A DNA stretch of 64,000 nt from Bacteroidaceae bacterium (lineage in GTDB: Bacteria; Bacteroidota; Bacteroidia; Bacteroidales; Bacteroidaceae): assembly GCA_017647225.1 (NCBI GenBank), contig JAGCLA010000048.1, positions 1-64,000 of the forward strand, given 5' to 3'. Below the pieces are notes generated by a model, which was not told where the DNA came from, made no database searches, and saw nothing but the letters and a program-made list of their open reading frames with translations. Positions 33,020 to 42,724 of the stretch are shown here, one piece after another. Every line of letters begins with the position of its first letter. Position 1 is the first letter of the stretch. The position numbers were made by a program, and so were the translations under genes.

Positions 33020-36000
33020 TTACTTGACAAGCACCTTCTTGCCGTTGATGATGTAAAGTCCCTTTGTCGGGTTCTCTACTTTACGGCCTTGCAGGTCGTA
33101 AATAGTTTTCACCTCTCCGTTTTCCGTTTTTACCTCTTCAATCGCAGTCGGGTTTGTCGATTTGATGGGGTAGAATGGTGCCTCTTTGGTGAACTTGTAT
33201 GCTCCGTTACTTGCCCAATCGAGTGAGAAACGTACAAAACGCATAGTGAAGCCACCGAATACACCGTTCTCCTCGTAGTAGACACCAAGTGTTCCATCAG
33301 GCAGTACAACTGCTGCACTATATGCAGAACCAATAGGACAAATTGTCTTTGGTGTACCGAATGTCGCACCTTCGTCGGTTGACAATGCGATACTTACATT
33401 CTGACGGCTACCGCTGTTAGGTAATGTCTGGAATGCGATATTCCATGGGTTACCCTCAACAGTTGAACACCATACCATGTATTCACCGTCGCACGCGTTG
33501 CCCGAAATTCCGGTTGTGAAACGTGTCTGTGATGGCATGTGCCATGTTTCACCGTCATTTGATGTATAGTTGTAGTAGTTGTAGCCGCTTGAACGTACGC
33601 TGATGGCGAGGTCGCCGTTGTTACGTTCCAATGTCTTTGGCTCGTCGGCTCCGCTTGTTCCGCTTGTTCCGCTTACATACCAGCTCTTGCCACCGTCCTT
33701 ACTCATGAAGAAATAGAAGTGTTGGCTGTCGTCGGCCTGGCGGTTCACGAAACTTGAAACAAGTGTACCGTCACGTTTCTGAAGCGCTGCACCAGAACCA
33801 GAGAAACCACTCTTCCATGTCTGGGTGTATGGGTTAGAACAATTTGCACCAAAGAGGTCGTTGGTGTGGTCAACAGGTGTCTCCCATGTCAAACCGCCAT
33901 CGCGGCTGGTGATTGTCTTCCAACGTGGAGGTTCTGCGGCTGTTCCGGCAAAGAAACCGTGTCCGTATGTGCCGGCACTTGTCATGATACCTACAATCTC
34001 GCCGTTGTCGCGGTTGGTTACGATTGACGCGTCGCCATGGCCGTAGTCGCCACCTGTCTCTGCTGTTCCTGCCACAGTAATAGGGTCACTCCATGTCTTA
34101 CCATTATCTTCGGAATATTGTGCTACAAGGTAACAATGTGAAGGAAGGTCGCTGTTGTGGCCTTTGCGGTCGTCGGTTAGTGTGACAAGGCGTTTGCCGT
34201 CCTTGGTTACTGTAATTGAAGGTATGCGGTAGTATAGTGAACCCTTGTCCATAGGCATGAGTACTGCACCCTCTGAAAGGAATATTGTCACGCTGTGTGC
34301 AGGGTTGCCGTTCTCCTCGGCAATCTCCTCACCGTCGATGGTGTATGCGGTGATGCTTGCATCTACAGTGTTGCCTTCTTTTGCAGTTTCTGCAATGTCG
34401 TATGTAATCCACAAATAGTTGTCACCAGGAAGCAATGTTTTTTTGCCGGTGATTGTAAATGTGCCGTCAGCTGCAAGTGTAACGGTCTCGCCGAACTGCT
34501 CGCCGTTCTCCTCGCGCCATGTCATCTTCTTGTCAGGGTCAACAAATAGTTCGCGTGAGTTGGTTGCAAAGTAAGCCTTTACGTTTGTGATGTCGTTCTT
34601 GTCTGTTCCAGCGAACGCACCCTTTACGCCTTGGAATTCTACATTGCCATCGAGTCCTCCAATACGTAAAGTAGAGCGTACTATTGGCTGGTCTGTATTG
34701 CCGATACCGGTACTTACCTTGCCCTGAACAACTCTTGATGATGCAAACTCTGCCATGGCATTGCTTGTGTCAACTTCTTCGAACTTCCACAATGATGCTC
34801 CGTTAGCTTCTGCACCCCAACGCACGATGACCTTATTATCATCTTGTGCGTGCAATTCAGTGCCGGAATCCTTGATGATAAAGAAATCATGTGCACTTTG
34901 TATGTTGTATATGTAATTGGCTGTGCTGACAGTTCCGAATGCAGTTCCGTTTCCAGTTCCGGCAGCTGGTGTTCCAAAGTATTCACCATTGTAGTTCTTG
35001 ATGGCAAGTTTGCCGTCTTTCTCCCAGAAACTCCAGATACGGTCTCCGCTGAATGTCTTGTCGCCAAAGCGGAGTTTTTCCATATCGTTGTCGTTGTAGA
35101 TAACCTTACCGGCACAGTATGCCTTTGATGACGCATTGACAATATAGTACCAATGTACATTGTCTTCAGTACTGATAGATGGTGCTTCAACCTTGTCCTC
35201 TTTGACCTTTACGGTAAAGTTTGTGAGTACAACACCCTTACCGTTTTCTCCGGCAAGAGTAAATGAAACGGAACTTGCCTTAATGTCGCTTGCACTGATA
35301 GTCTGTGGCGTTGCAGATGTTGTGTACTCCTTGCCGTTGTCCATAGTGAGTGCGAGGCCTGTACTATGTCCGTTGTTGGCAAATGTAAAACTGTAGTCTG
35401 CAATAACGTAACCTGCGGGTGCTGTGATGGCATATGTTGCACTGCCGGCTGTTCCTGTCATCATTTGCACGTTGTTGTTAGCCCAGTTCATGTTGTTGAT
35501 AGTTCCGCAACCGAACTGCAATTCCGGGGTGGCATTGCTCTTCCAAACATTGTTCCATGATTGGTTTGCCGCTGTGCCTTTGTAAAGGTTTCCGTTTGTC
35601 TTGTCAATGGTATATGTTGTGCCATTTTCATTATTCGCTCTGTATCTGATTACCAGTTTGGTGATCAGAATACCTTTCTCGCCATCAAGAGTATTACCTA
35701 CAGTCAGGGTTATTTTATTTGTCTTTAGGTTATTTACTGTTACTGTTTTCTCTGCATCAGTTTGCTCTTCACTTGTAGCTGTTCCTGTAGCAGTGTTGTA
35801 TGTGAATGTACCGGTAAATTCCCATACTCTCTTTGTGGTTAATTCATATCCCAGAATTTCGTAATTTTCGGGCAAGGTAAGGTTGTATGTGTAACCAGTT
35901 TTAAGCCATGGCTGATTGTTTGACCAACCGATATTGTTGGCTGCTGCATCGGTGCTTTCTGCTGTGAGAGCAGGAACTGTACCTGTAACGAATTTACCAT

Positions 36001-38125
36001 ACCATCCACCACTTGTTGTGTTGCCGTGGTATGTCCATGTCGAAGGGTCTTTTTTGAATTGTGCCGGTGTCAATGTCAGAGTTCCCTGTGAAAGGTCTAC
36101 AATCTCACCTGCTTCGAAAATCAACAATTGACAACCTGCGTCGTTGCGGTCGTTTCCCTTATTGGCATTATTGCTCCAGTTGAAAACAGCATTGTTCTGG
36201 TCTGTCTGGTTCAACTGTACTTCGCCTGATGAAACAATATAGTAGCCGGGGGTGTTTGAATAACTGATAGTCCAGCCGTTGCTTGGGCGGGTTGTGGTGG
36301 TGTTAATCTGTGCGTTGTAATTGGCTACAGGACTCAAATATGATTCGTATTCGCGGTTTACGATGTCGAATGTATTGTCGCCACGGTCAACAAACTTCCA
36401 CATTGAGGTTGCTAAACCTGCAGTGTTGCTCTCGCCCTTAACACCGTTAGCTGCGCCTTTGGCTGTAATATAAAGATTGCTGCTGCGCAACGATGTCATC
36501 TGATACCAGTACTCGTTTTCTGCGGTGCTTGCCTTTGGCATGGAAAGAGCCTGTGCCATGACAGTTGTGAGTTTTGCACTCATTTCGTTAACCTCTGCTT
36601 CAGTGATGCTTTCTTTTGCAAGCAGAGTGTATGCACTCTCTACCTCGGTGTCGAATGCCTTCATCTTTTCCGCGTCGTAGCATCCCAACTTATCGCCACG
36701 TTCTGCGGTGAGGCCACGTGCAATTACCTGTGTCAAGGTGTTGCGCAGCGTAGCCTGTGCATAGCGTGCCTCAGCATCAGCTTCGCTTATGACATTATAT
36801 GTGTCTTCGGGAAAATCCTTTTTCAAGGCATCCTTCATGGCATTTGCCATTACAACATATCCCAAACCGCCAAGGTAGTTGCTCGGGTAGAAATACTTTG
36901 TGTTTGCAACATCGCCGTTGAGCAGTGGTGTGTATGTGTCAACATAGCGTATGTTGTCTGTCGCAAGGCTCTGCATGTAGCTGTTCAACTCAGCTATGCG
37001 TGATGTATTTGTTGTGGCATTGTTTGTTGGGCAAAGTGCCATCAGATAAATCTTTGAATCAGGAGATTTCTGTGCTACTTTTTCTACAAGAGCCTTATAG
37101 TTTGCCTTAATAGTCTCTATTGCTGTGTTTCCGTTGCAGTCGCCTGTACCGGTGTAGATGAAGATTGCCTTTGCATTTGTTTTCTCAACACCATCGATGC
37201 TTGCATATGTGGCATCGACGATTTTGCTTGTTGTTGCGATGTCACCGCCATATCCCCAACCTGTACCGCGGTTCTTTACGTTGCGGTTGCCGAGAAGTTC
37301 TTGCCACTCGCCGTTCTTGATGAACTCGTCACCGAATACAAGAACATCATCGTTGCTTATAGGCATCATGCTGAAATATGTCGCGCGCATACCGTGTGCG
37401 CTGCCCAAACCGCCATTCTGCTGCAATAATGATGTGTTGCTTGGGTAAACAGTCTTTACTGTGTATTCCTCGTCTTCGGCAAGGTATTGGCATATTGTCT
37501 CGCACCATACTTGGTAGGCAGCTGCTGTGAGGTGTAGATTGTCGTAGCTCCACACGCCACCTTGTGCAATGCCTGTAAGTTTGTCATAAAGGTCAATGTA
37601 TGTAACCTTCTCGGTTGCATCAGCATAAGCCTTTACAATCTCGTTTGTCTTGAGCCATGTAGCCTCGACACGGTTTGATGTGTTGTTCTTGAGAATGCTG
37701 TAAAGGTAAACCTTTGTCTGTGGTGAGCGTGCATGGATGCGTGCAACAATGCTCTTTACATAGCTGAGCACCTGCTCGGGGCTGAAGTTGAGACCGCCTG
37801 ATGTAGCAATATCGTTGGTACCAATCATCATGAACACCTTTTTAGGCTTGCCTTTCAAATACGATTCGAGGTTATTGCTCTGTTCGGTCGAATATGTACC
37901 CGAGTTTCCGCGGTTGACAATAGGCAGGTAATCTCCGTTTGAGGTTACAAAAGCCTCCGGCCAGCAGTGCATATCTGTAATACTGTTACCAATGAATACA
38001 ATACTCTCGTTGTTCGTCTCAAGTACTTTGAACGAGTCGTATCTGTGATTGCGGAACGGTTCGTCTGCAAATATCGTTGCAGTCGAAAGCAATGCACATA
38101 CGAATAAGGTTAAAAGTTTTTTCAT
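33020..38125 (-). CDS. Giant secreted esterase-sialidase fusion (SGNH, dead SGNH, modules, GH33)
   Basis: 1701 residues. Signal peptide about 1-20. About 40-215: SGNH esterase with Ser48 in FIGNSIT, MMIGTND and DNLHL, all catalytic residues kept. About 255-430: a second SGNH fold with Ser replaced (FGDEF), GTGDC for GTND, and no DxxH. About 440-530 helical linker; 535-670 RICIN-like; 678-828 and 835-973 two copies of a beta module ending GILIT/GVVLTxFxV; about 1160-1290 sialidase N-terminal domain. GH33 barrel from about 1295: YRIP, and Asp boxes SEDNGKTW, SRDGGLTW, SKDGGKSW, SNDGETW, STDEGATF. Ends in IYDLQGRKV...GLYIINGKKVLVK. Releases sialic acid from mucins. Confidence 0.93.
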   Translation of the reverse strand: MKKLLTLFVCALLSTATIFADEPFRNHRYDSFKVLETNNESIVFIGNSITDMHCWPEAFVTSNGDYLPIVNRGNSGTYSTEQSNNLESYLKGKPKKVFMMIGTNDIATSGGLNFSPEQVLSYVKSIVARIHARSPQTKVYLYSILKNNTSNRVEATWLKTNEIVKAYADATEKVTYIDLYDKLTGIAQGGVWSYDNLHLTAAAYQVWCETICQYLAEDEEYTVKTVYPSNTSLLQQNGGLGSAHGMRATYFSMMPISNDDVLVFGDEFIKNGEWQELLGNRNVKNRGTGWGYGGDIATTSKIVDATYASIDGVEKTNAKAIFIYTGTGDCNGNTAIETIKANYKALVEKVAQKSPDSKIYLMALCPTNNATTNTSRIAELNSYMQSLATDNIRYVDTYTPLLNGDVANTKYFYPSNYLGGLGYVVMANAMKDALKKDFPEDTYNVISEADAEARYAQATLRNTLTQVIARGLTAERGDKLGCYDAEKMKAFDTEVESAYTLLAKESITEAEVNEMSAKLTTVMAQALSMPKASTAENEYWYQMTSLRSSNLYITAKGAANGVKGESNTAGLATSMWKFVDRGDNTFDIVNREYESYLSPVANYNAQINTTTTRPSNGWTISYSNTPGYYIVSSGEVQLNQTDQNNAVFNWSNNANKGNDRNDAGCQLLIFEAGEIVDLSQGTLTLTPAQFKKDPSTWTYHGNTTSGGWYGKFVTGTVPALTAESTDAAANNIGWSNNQPWLKTGYTYNLTLPENYEILGYELTTKRVWEFTGTFTYNTATGTATSEEQTDAEKTVTVNNLKTNKITLTVGNTLDGEKGILITKLVIRYRANNENGTTYTIDKTNGNLYKGTAANQSWNNVWKSNATPELQFGCGTINNMNWANNNVQMMTGTAGSATYAITAPAGYVIADYSFTFANNGHSTGLALTMDNGKEYTTSATPQTISASDIKASSVSFTLAGENGKGVVLTNFTVKVKEDKVEAPSISTEDNVHWYYIVNASSKAYCAGKVIYNDNDMEKLRFGDKTFSGDRIWSFWEKDGKLAIKNYNGEYFGTPAAGTGNGTAFGTVSTANYIYNIQSAHDFFIIKDSGTELHAQDDNKVIVRWGAEANGASLWKFEEVDTSNAMAEFASSRVVQGKVSTGIGNTDQPIVRSTLRIGGLDGNVEFQGVKGAFAGTDKNDITNVKAYFATNSRELFVDPDKKMTWREENGEQFGETVTLAADGTFTITGKKTLLPGDNYLWITYDIAETAKEGNTVDASITAYTIDGEEIAEENGNPAHSVTIFLSEGAVLMPMDKGSLYYRIPSITVTKDGKRLVTLTDDRKGHNSDLPSHCYLVAQYSEDNGKTWSDPITVAGTAETGGDYGHGDASIVTNRDNGEIVGIMTSAGTYGHGFFAGTAAEPPRWKTITSRDGGLTWETPVDHTNDLFGANCSNPYTQTWKSGFSGSGAALQKRDGTLVSSFVNRQADDSQHFYFFMSKDGGKSWYVSGTSGTSGADEPKTLERNNGDLAISVRSSGYNYYNYTSNDGETWHMPSQTRFTTGISGNACDGEYMVWCSTVEGNPWNIAFQTLPNSGSRQNVSIALSTDEGATFGTPKTICPIGSAYSAAVVLPDGTLGVYYEENGVFGGFTMRFVRFSLDWASNGAYKFTKEAPFYPIKSTNPTAIEEVKTENGEVKTIYDLQGRKVENPTKGLYIINGKKVLVK

Positions 38126-38170
38126 AATTCTATTATAGTTAGTTTATTAATATTACCTAATTGGTACCTG

Positions 38171-38205
38171 CAAATATAACAATAGGGGAGAAGACCTCCC
38201 CTATT
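38171..38205 (-). promoter_or_regulatory. Sialidase -7 box next to the GH20 terminator
   Basis: Minus strand TATATTTG (38171-38178) lies right after a perfect 10-bp hairpin AATAGGGGAG/CTCCCCTATT (38181-38205) that ends the upstream GH20 gene. The hairpin occupies the spacer and -33 region, so termination and initiation are packed together. Confidence 0.6.
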
Positions 38206-38233
38206 GCTGTGTTAAAAATTATTAAACAGGTTA

Positions 38234-39883
38234 TTACCAACCTATTTGAACGCCGTCTTCGTAGAAATGTCTTCCGAAGTTCCAGCCGAATGCGCAGTAG
38301 TAGCGTGAAAGTTCTTTAGCGCGTCCGATGAATCCTTCAATATCCTTTTCCTCCGGGCTTGGGTTGCACCAGCCTATTTCTGCAATGGCGCTGAGTCGTG
38401 GTAACAGCATGTATTCCAATTGCATAGGAGTTGATATGTATTCTGTCCAGAGGTTGGCCTGAACACCCATTATGTATTTCTGCTCATCTTTGGAAAGTTT
38501 GTCATATGGATCGAGCGAGTAGGCCTTGCGCAGAGGTGTATAGCCACCGATGCAAAGCAACTCGTCAGGACGGTCTGTTGTCTGGTAGAAGTTCAGGTAA
38601 CAGTGGCTGTCGGGAGACATGATTGCATAGTTGCTCTTCTTTGCTGCAGCGATGCCACCGTCGGCTCCTCGCCATGACATGATTGTTGCGCTCTGGCTTA
38701 CGCCGCCTTCGAGAATCTCGTCCCAACCGATAAGCTTGCGACCACGGTCGTTGAGGAATTTTTCGATACGGTTGTTTACGTATGACTGCAGTTCTGCTTC
38801 GTTGTTCAAACCGTTCTCCTTGATGCGTTTCTGGCAGTCAGGGCAACTCTTCCACATGTCGCGTGGAGCTTCGTCTCCGCCAATATGAATGTATTCGCTC
38901 GGGAACAGTCTGATTACTTCACCAAGCACATCTTCCCAGAATTTGAATGTACTCTCTCTGCCGGCACAGGCAATCTGGTTCGAAACGCCCCAATTCGGCC
39001 ATGTCTTGTAGTTACCGGCTGTGCCTTCGCAGCCCAACCAAGGGTATGCGCTTAATGCTCCAAGAGAGTGTCCCGGTATCTCTATTTCTGGGATAATCGT
39101 AATGAAGCGTTCCTGTGCATATCTTACAATCTCCTTGATGTCGCTCTGTGAGTAGTAGCCTCCGTAAGGAATACCGTCCATACCCTCATTACGTCCTGTT
39201 GTTGTCTGTTCGCGCTTGCTGCCGATTTTTGTGAGCAATGGGTATTTCTTGATTTCGATACGCCAGCCCTGGTCCTCGGTCAAATGCCAATGGAAGCGGT
39301 TCATCTTGTGCATAGCAAGAATATCAAGCACCTTCTTTATGGTCTTGACATCCCAAAAATGGCGTGAACAGTCGAGCATGAATCCACGGTAAGCGAAATG
39401 TGGATTGTCCGAAATTTTCATTGTCGGGAAGGTGAGTTTCTTAAGGTCGATGGGCGTCTCGTATGCCTGAACAGGGATAATCTGCTTTAATGTCTGTACC
39501 GCATAGAATGCTCCTGCACCTGTTTTAGAACTGATAAGTATGTTCTCTGGTGTAAATTCAAGAATATATCCTTCGTCAGCGAGTGAAGAATTATACTTGA
39601 AAATGACGTTGTTTGCACCATGAGCCTTGGTGTTTTTTTTCATCTTCTTGCCGAAAATTTCAACAGCGATGCGGTCAAGTTCTTTTACCGCCGGAGTCAA
39701 ATCCTTCTTGTTCCAATCATATACGATGTTTGTTTCGGCATTCAGCTCGAAAGAACTGTTTGCATTGCCCATTACAATTTTGTCGGGTCTGGGCAAGAGG
39801 TTGTCGATGTTGCAATTCTGTGCCAACACTGTTGACAAGCCTGCAAAAAACAAAATAATCAATGAAACGGTTTTCTTAAGCAT
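38234..39883 (-). CDS. GH20 beta-N-acetylhexosaminidase
   Basis: 549 residues with signal peptide MLKKTVSLIILFFAGLSTVLAQ. GH20b domain about 30-150, catalytic barrel with HWHLTEDQGWR and HIGGDEAPRDMW (catalytic Asp-Glu at about 334). Compact form with no added modules or sorting tail, unlike the 1274-residue paralogue at 19892, so it may be periplasmic. Cleaves terminal beta-GlcNAc/GalNAc. It is followed by the sialidase gene on the same strand. Confidence 0.94.
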   Translation of the reverse strand: MLKKTVSLIILFFAGLSTVLAQNCNIDNLLPRPDKIVMGNANSSFELNAETNIVYDWNKKDLTPAVKELDRIAVEIFGKKMKKNTKAHGANNVIFKYNSSLADEGYILEFTPENILISSKTGAGAFYAVQTLKQIIPVQAYETPIDLKKLTFPTMKISDNPHFAYRGFMLDCSRHFWDVKTIKKVLDILAMHKMNRFHWHLTEDQGWRIEIKKYPLLTKIGSKREQTTTGRNEGMDGIPYGGYYSQSDIKEIVRYAQERFITIIPEIEIPGHSLGALSAYPWLGCEGTAGNYKTWPNWGVSNQIACAGRESTFKFWEDVLGEVIRLFPSEYIHIGGDEAPRDMWKSCPDCQKRIKENGLNNEAELQSYVNNRIEKFLNDRGRKLIGWDEILEGGVSQSATIMSWRGADGGIAAAKKSNYAIMSPDSHCYLNFYQTTDRPDELLCIGGYTPLRKAYSLDPYDKLSKDEQKYIMGVQANLWTEYISTPMQLEYMLLPRLSAIAEIGWCNPSPEEKDIEGFIGRAKELSRYYCAFGWNFGRHFYEDGVQIGW

Positions 39884-39986
39884 ATAATTATTCTTTAGAT
39901 ATTAATTTCCGATGCGAAAATATGTAAACTCTTCCAAAGAAAAAAATAAAAAAATGTAATTTATGACAGAACTGATTTTTTTTGTT

Positions 39987-39994
39987 TATATTCG
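39987..39994 (+). promoter_or_regulatory. -7 element of the ROK kinase gene
   Basis: TATATTCG (one mismatch to TAnnTTTG), 47 nt before the ATG. Confidence 0.45.
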
Positions 39995-40040
39995 CAAGGT
40001 TTAATGCAAACAGAACGAACAACAATAAATTATAACTACC

Positions 40041-41000
40041 ATGAATGAGAAGTATGTAATAGGAATTGACCTTGGCGGAACAAATACCGTAATAGGTCTT
40101 GTAGATGTAAAAGGTCACATCCTTGCAAAAGATGATTCTATCAAAACTCAGGCGCATCCCGACATCGAGGAATACACCGATTCTATTGCCGCTGTAATAA
40201 ACAAATTGGCTGTTGAGAACGGTTGCGAAGGCAAGCTCGAGGGTGTCGGTATCGGTGCTCCAATGGCCAACTACTATACAGGCGAAATTGTCAATGCTGC
40301 CAATCTGCCTTGGAAGGGTATTGTTCCGCTTGGTTGGTTGATAGAGAAAAAAACAGGTTTGCCTACAAAGGTTACAAATGACGCGAACGCTGCAGCTATC
40401 GGTGAAATGAAGTACGGTGTTGCTCAGGGTATGAAGGATTTTGTGTATATCACACTTGGTACAGGTGTCGGTAGCGGTATCGTAGCCAATGGTCAGCTCA
40501 TATATGGTCACGACGGTTTCGCAGGTGAGCTCGGACACGTTACAGCACCGGTTCTCGAAGGCCGTCCTTGCGGTTGTGGTCGTACTGACTGTCTTGAGAC
40601 ATACGCTTCGGCAACAGGTATCGTGCGTACAGCTAAGAAATGGCTTGTAGAACGTGACGAGCCAAGTCTTTTGCGCGATGTTTGCATCAACGAACTCACA
40701 TCGAAGATGCTTTTCGATGCTGCAATTAAAGGCGACAAGCTTGCGAACGAAATTTTTGAGTTTACAGGTAAGGTGCTTGGCGACGCTTTCTGTAACTTTA
40801 TTGCATTCTCGGCTCCTGAAGCTATAGTCCTTTTCGGTGGTTTGGCGAATGCCGGTGAGTTGTTGCTTGAACCTATACGTAAGCAGATGAACGAGAATGT
40901 GGTATTCTTGTGGAAGGATAAAGTCAAAGTGTTGAAGTCTTCTCTTCCCGGTGCTGATGCCGCAGTTCTTGGTGCTTCGGCTCTCGGTTGGAAAGATTAA
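40041..41000 (+). CDS. ROK family sugar kinase (glucokinase-like)
   Basis: 319 residues. N-terminal phosphate-binding GIDLGGTNTVIGLVD; VTNDANAAAIGE and ITLGTGVGSGIV follow; GELGHVT leads into the ROK zinc motif CGCGRTDCLETYAS. Phosphorylates a hexose with ATP. Glucose is the default guess, but N-acetylglucosamine or N-acetylmannosamine fit the neighbourhood of hexosaminidase and sialidase. Monocistronic with terminator. Confidence 0.9.
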   Translation: MNEKYVIGIDLGGTNTVIGLVDVKGHILAKDDSIKTQAHPDIEEYTDSIAAVINKLAVENGCEGKLEGVGIGAPMANYYTGEIVNAANLPWKGIVPLGWLIEKKTGLPTKVTNDANAAAIGEMKYGVAQGMKDFVYITLGTGVGSGIVANGQLIYGHDGFAGELGHVTAPVLEGRPCGCGRTDCLETYASATGIVRTAKKWLVERDEPSLLRDVCINELTSKMLFDAAIKGDKLANEIFEFTGKVLGDAFCNFIAFSAPEAIVLFGGLANAGELLLEPIRKQMNENVVFLWKDKVKVLKSSLPGADAAVLGASALGWKD

Positions 41001-41022
41001 TGACCTTTTTGAAATAATCATG

Positions 41023-41054
41023 AAAAGTGCAGGCCGCAGCCTGCACTTTTTTGT
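41023..41054 (+). terminator. Terminator of the ROK gene
   Basis: Perfect 12-bp stem AAAAGTGCAGGC / GCCTGCACTTTT around CCGCA-type loop, then T-run. Confidence 0.9.
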
Positions 41055-41113
41055 TAATAAATGTAGCCTATCATAAAAAAGTTTAATAATAGATATTATT
41101 AACGAAAAATTAT

Positions 41114-41121
41114 TATCTTCG
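41114..41121 (+). promoter_or_regulatory. -7 element of the sulfatase operon
   Basis: TATCTTCG, one mismatch to consensus, only 12 nt before the ATG; the second ATG at 41145 is therefore an alternative start. Confidence 0.5.
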
Positions 41122-41132
41122 CATAATGACAT

Positions 41133-42716
41133 ATGCAAAATAATATGGAGAACATTTTTGACAAAACAAAGAAATACTTGGGAGCTGCCATGGCTGGTGC
41201 TGCTGTGTTGCCGATGGTTACATCTTGCGGTGTGGCTGAACCCGAAAAACCGATGAATGTCCTTTTTATAATGTGCGACGACCATTCGTATCAGACAATC
41301 AGTGCTTACGATTCCACATTTATAAAAACACCCAATATCGACCGCATAGCTGCCGACGGTGTAAAGTTCACAAACAGTTTTGTGGCAAACTCGATAAGTG
41401 GCCCTTCGCGTGCATGTATGCTCACAGGTAAACATAGCCTTGCCAATGGCTTTACCGACAACAGCTCTTCGTTTGACGGTTCACAACAGACATTCCCCAA
41501 GTTGTTGCAGCAGCAGGGATACGAAACTGCAGTCATAGGCAAGTGGCACCTTACATCGGAGCCTACAGGTTTCAATCATTGGGATGTGCTTATAGGACAG
41601 GGCGATTATTACAATCCTACATTTATCTGCAATGGCGAAAAGGTGCAACGTGAGGGGTATGCGACAAACGTGACAACTGACCTTGCGCTTGAATGGCTCG
41701 AGAACGGCCGTAACACGGACAAGCCTTTCTGTCTGCTGTTGCATCATAAGGCGCCTCACCGCACATGGATGCCCGACACCTGCGACCTGGAACTGTTTGC
41801 AAACAGTGATTTCCCGTTGCCCGAAACATTCTACGACAACTACGATACTCGTGAGGCAGCAAAGGGACAGCGCATGTCAATAAGCAAGGACATGGATATC
41901 GTCTATGACCTCAAAATGGCAGATAAGGATAGCGCGGTACACAGTCGTCCCGATTTGGAAGAGTGGGGACGTCGCATATATAACAATATGAATCCCGACC
42001 AGAAACGTGCTTGGGACGCTCACTACGATGTAGTGATTGACAAGTTCAAGAAGGCCGGTCTTTCGGGCAAGAAACTCGACGCATGGAAATATCAGCAATA
42101 TATGCGTGACTATCTGCGCGTGATAACATCGGTTGACCGCAATGTAGGTCGTGTGCTTGATTATCTTGAGGCAGAGGGCTTGATGGATAATACTCTTATC
42201 GTCTATACATCGGATCAGGGATTCTATATGGGCGAGCATGGCTGGTTCGACAAACGCTGGATGTACGAAGAGTCGTTCCGCACTCCGCTGATTGTGCGTT
42301 TGCCGGGAAGCGATGTGAAGGGCGAACTGAAGGAAATGGTGCAGAATATCGATTATGCTCCTACATTCCTTGAACTCGCCGGTGTTGAAATACCTTCTGA
42401 CATTCATGGATGTTCTTTCTTGCCTTTGCTGAAAGGTGAGGAGTGGAAACCTAACCGCGACGGTGTCTATTATCACTATTATGAATATCCTGACGAACAT
42501 GCCGTCAAACGTCATCTTGGTGTTCGTACCGAAACACACAAACTAATTCATTTCTATGATGACAATGTCTGGGATTTGTTCGACTTGCGTACCGACAAGT
42601 ACGAATTGAACAACATATACGGCAAACCCGGAACAGAAGAGATAACGGCTCTCTTGAAGGAGAAACTTGTGAATCTGCAAAAACAGTATAACGAAGAGCA
42701 ATTCATTGCGCAATAA
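41133..42716 (+). CDS. Sulfatase, Ser-type, probable lipoprotein
   Basis: 527 residues. Leader with lipobox-like VTSC32, so likely anchored in the envelope. FIMCDDHSYQTISAYD binds the metal. The active-site signature is S89-G-P-S-R93, again Ser-type. TSDQGFYMGEHGWFDKRWMYEES is a downstream landmark of S1 sulfatases acting on glycans such as GlcNAc-6-sulfate-type substrates (inferred). First gene of an operon with the anSME maturase 8 bp downstream. Confidence 0.92.
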   Translation: MQNNMENIFDKTKKYLGAAMAGAAVLPMVTSCGVAEPEKPMNVLFIMCDDHSYQTISAYDSTFIKTPNIDRIAADGVKFTNSFVANSISGPSRACMLTGKHSLANGFTDNSSSFDGSQQTFPKLLQQQGYETAVIGKWHLTSEPTGFNHWDVLIGQGDYYNPTFICNGEKVQREGYATNVTTDLALEWLENGRNTDKPFCLLLHHKAPHRTWMPDTCDLELFANSDFPLPETFYDNYDTREAAKGQRMSISKDMDIVYDLKMADKDSAVHSRPDLEEWGRRIYNNMNPDQKRAWDAHYDVVIDKFKKAGLSGKKLDAWKYQQYMRDYLRVITSVDRNVGRVLDYLEAEGLMDNTLIVYTSDQGFYMGEHGWFDKRWMYEESFRTPLIVRLPGSDVKGELKEMVQNIDYAPTFLELAGVEIPSDIHGCSFLPLLKGEEWKPNRDGVYYHYYEYPDEHAVKRHLGVRTETHKLIHFYDDNVWDLFDLRTDKYELNNIYGKPGTEEITALLKEKLVNLQKQYNEEQFIAQ

Positions 42717-42724
42717 ACAGTGGC

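Noticed and set aside
39888-41435. 515-codon open frame antisense to the ROK kinase gene
   Set aside because: The product is Cys/His-rich with no domain, and the plus strand encodes a full ROK kinase; the frame is open by codon bias.
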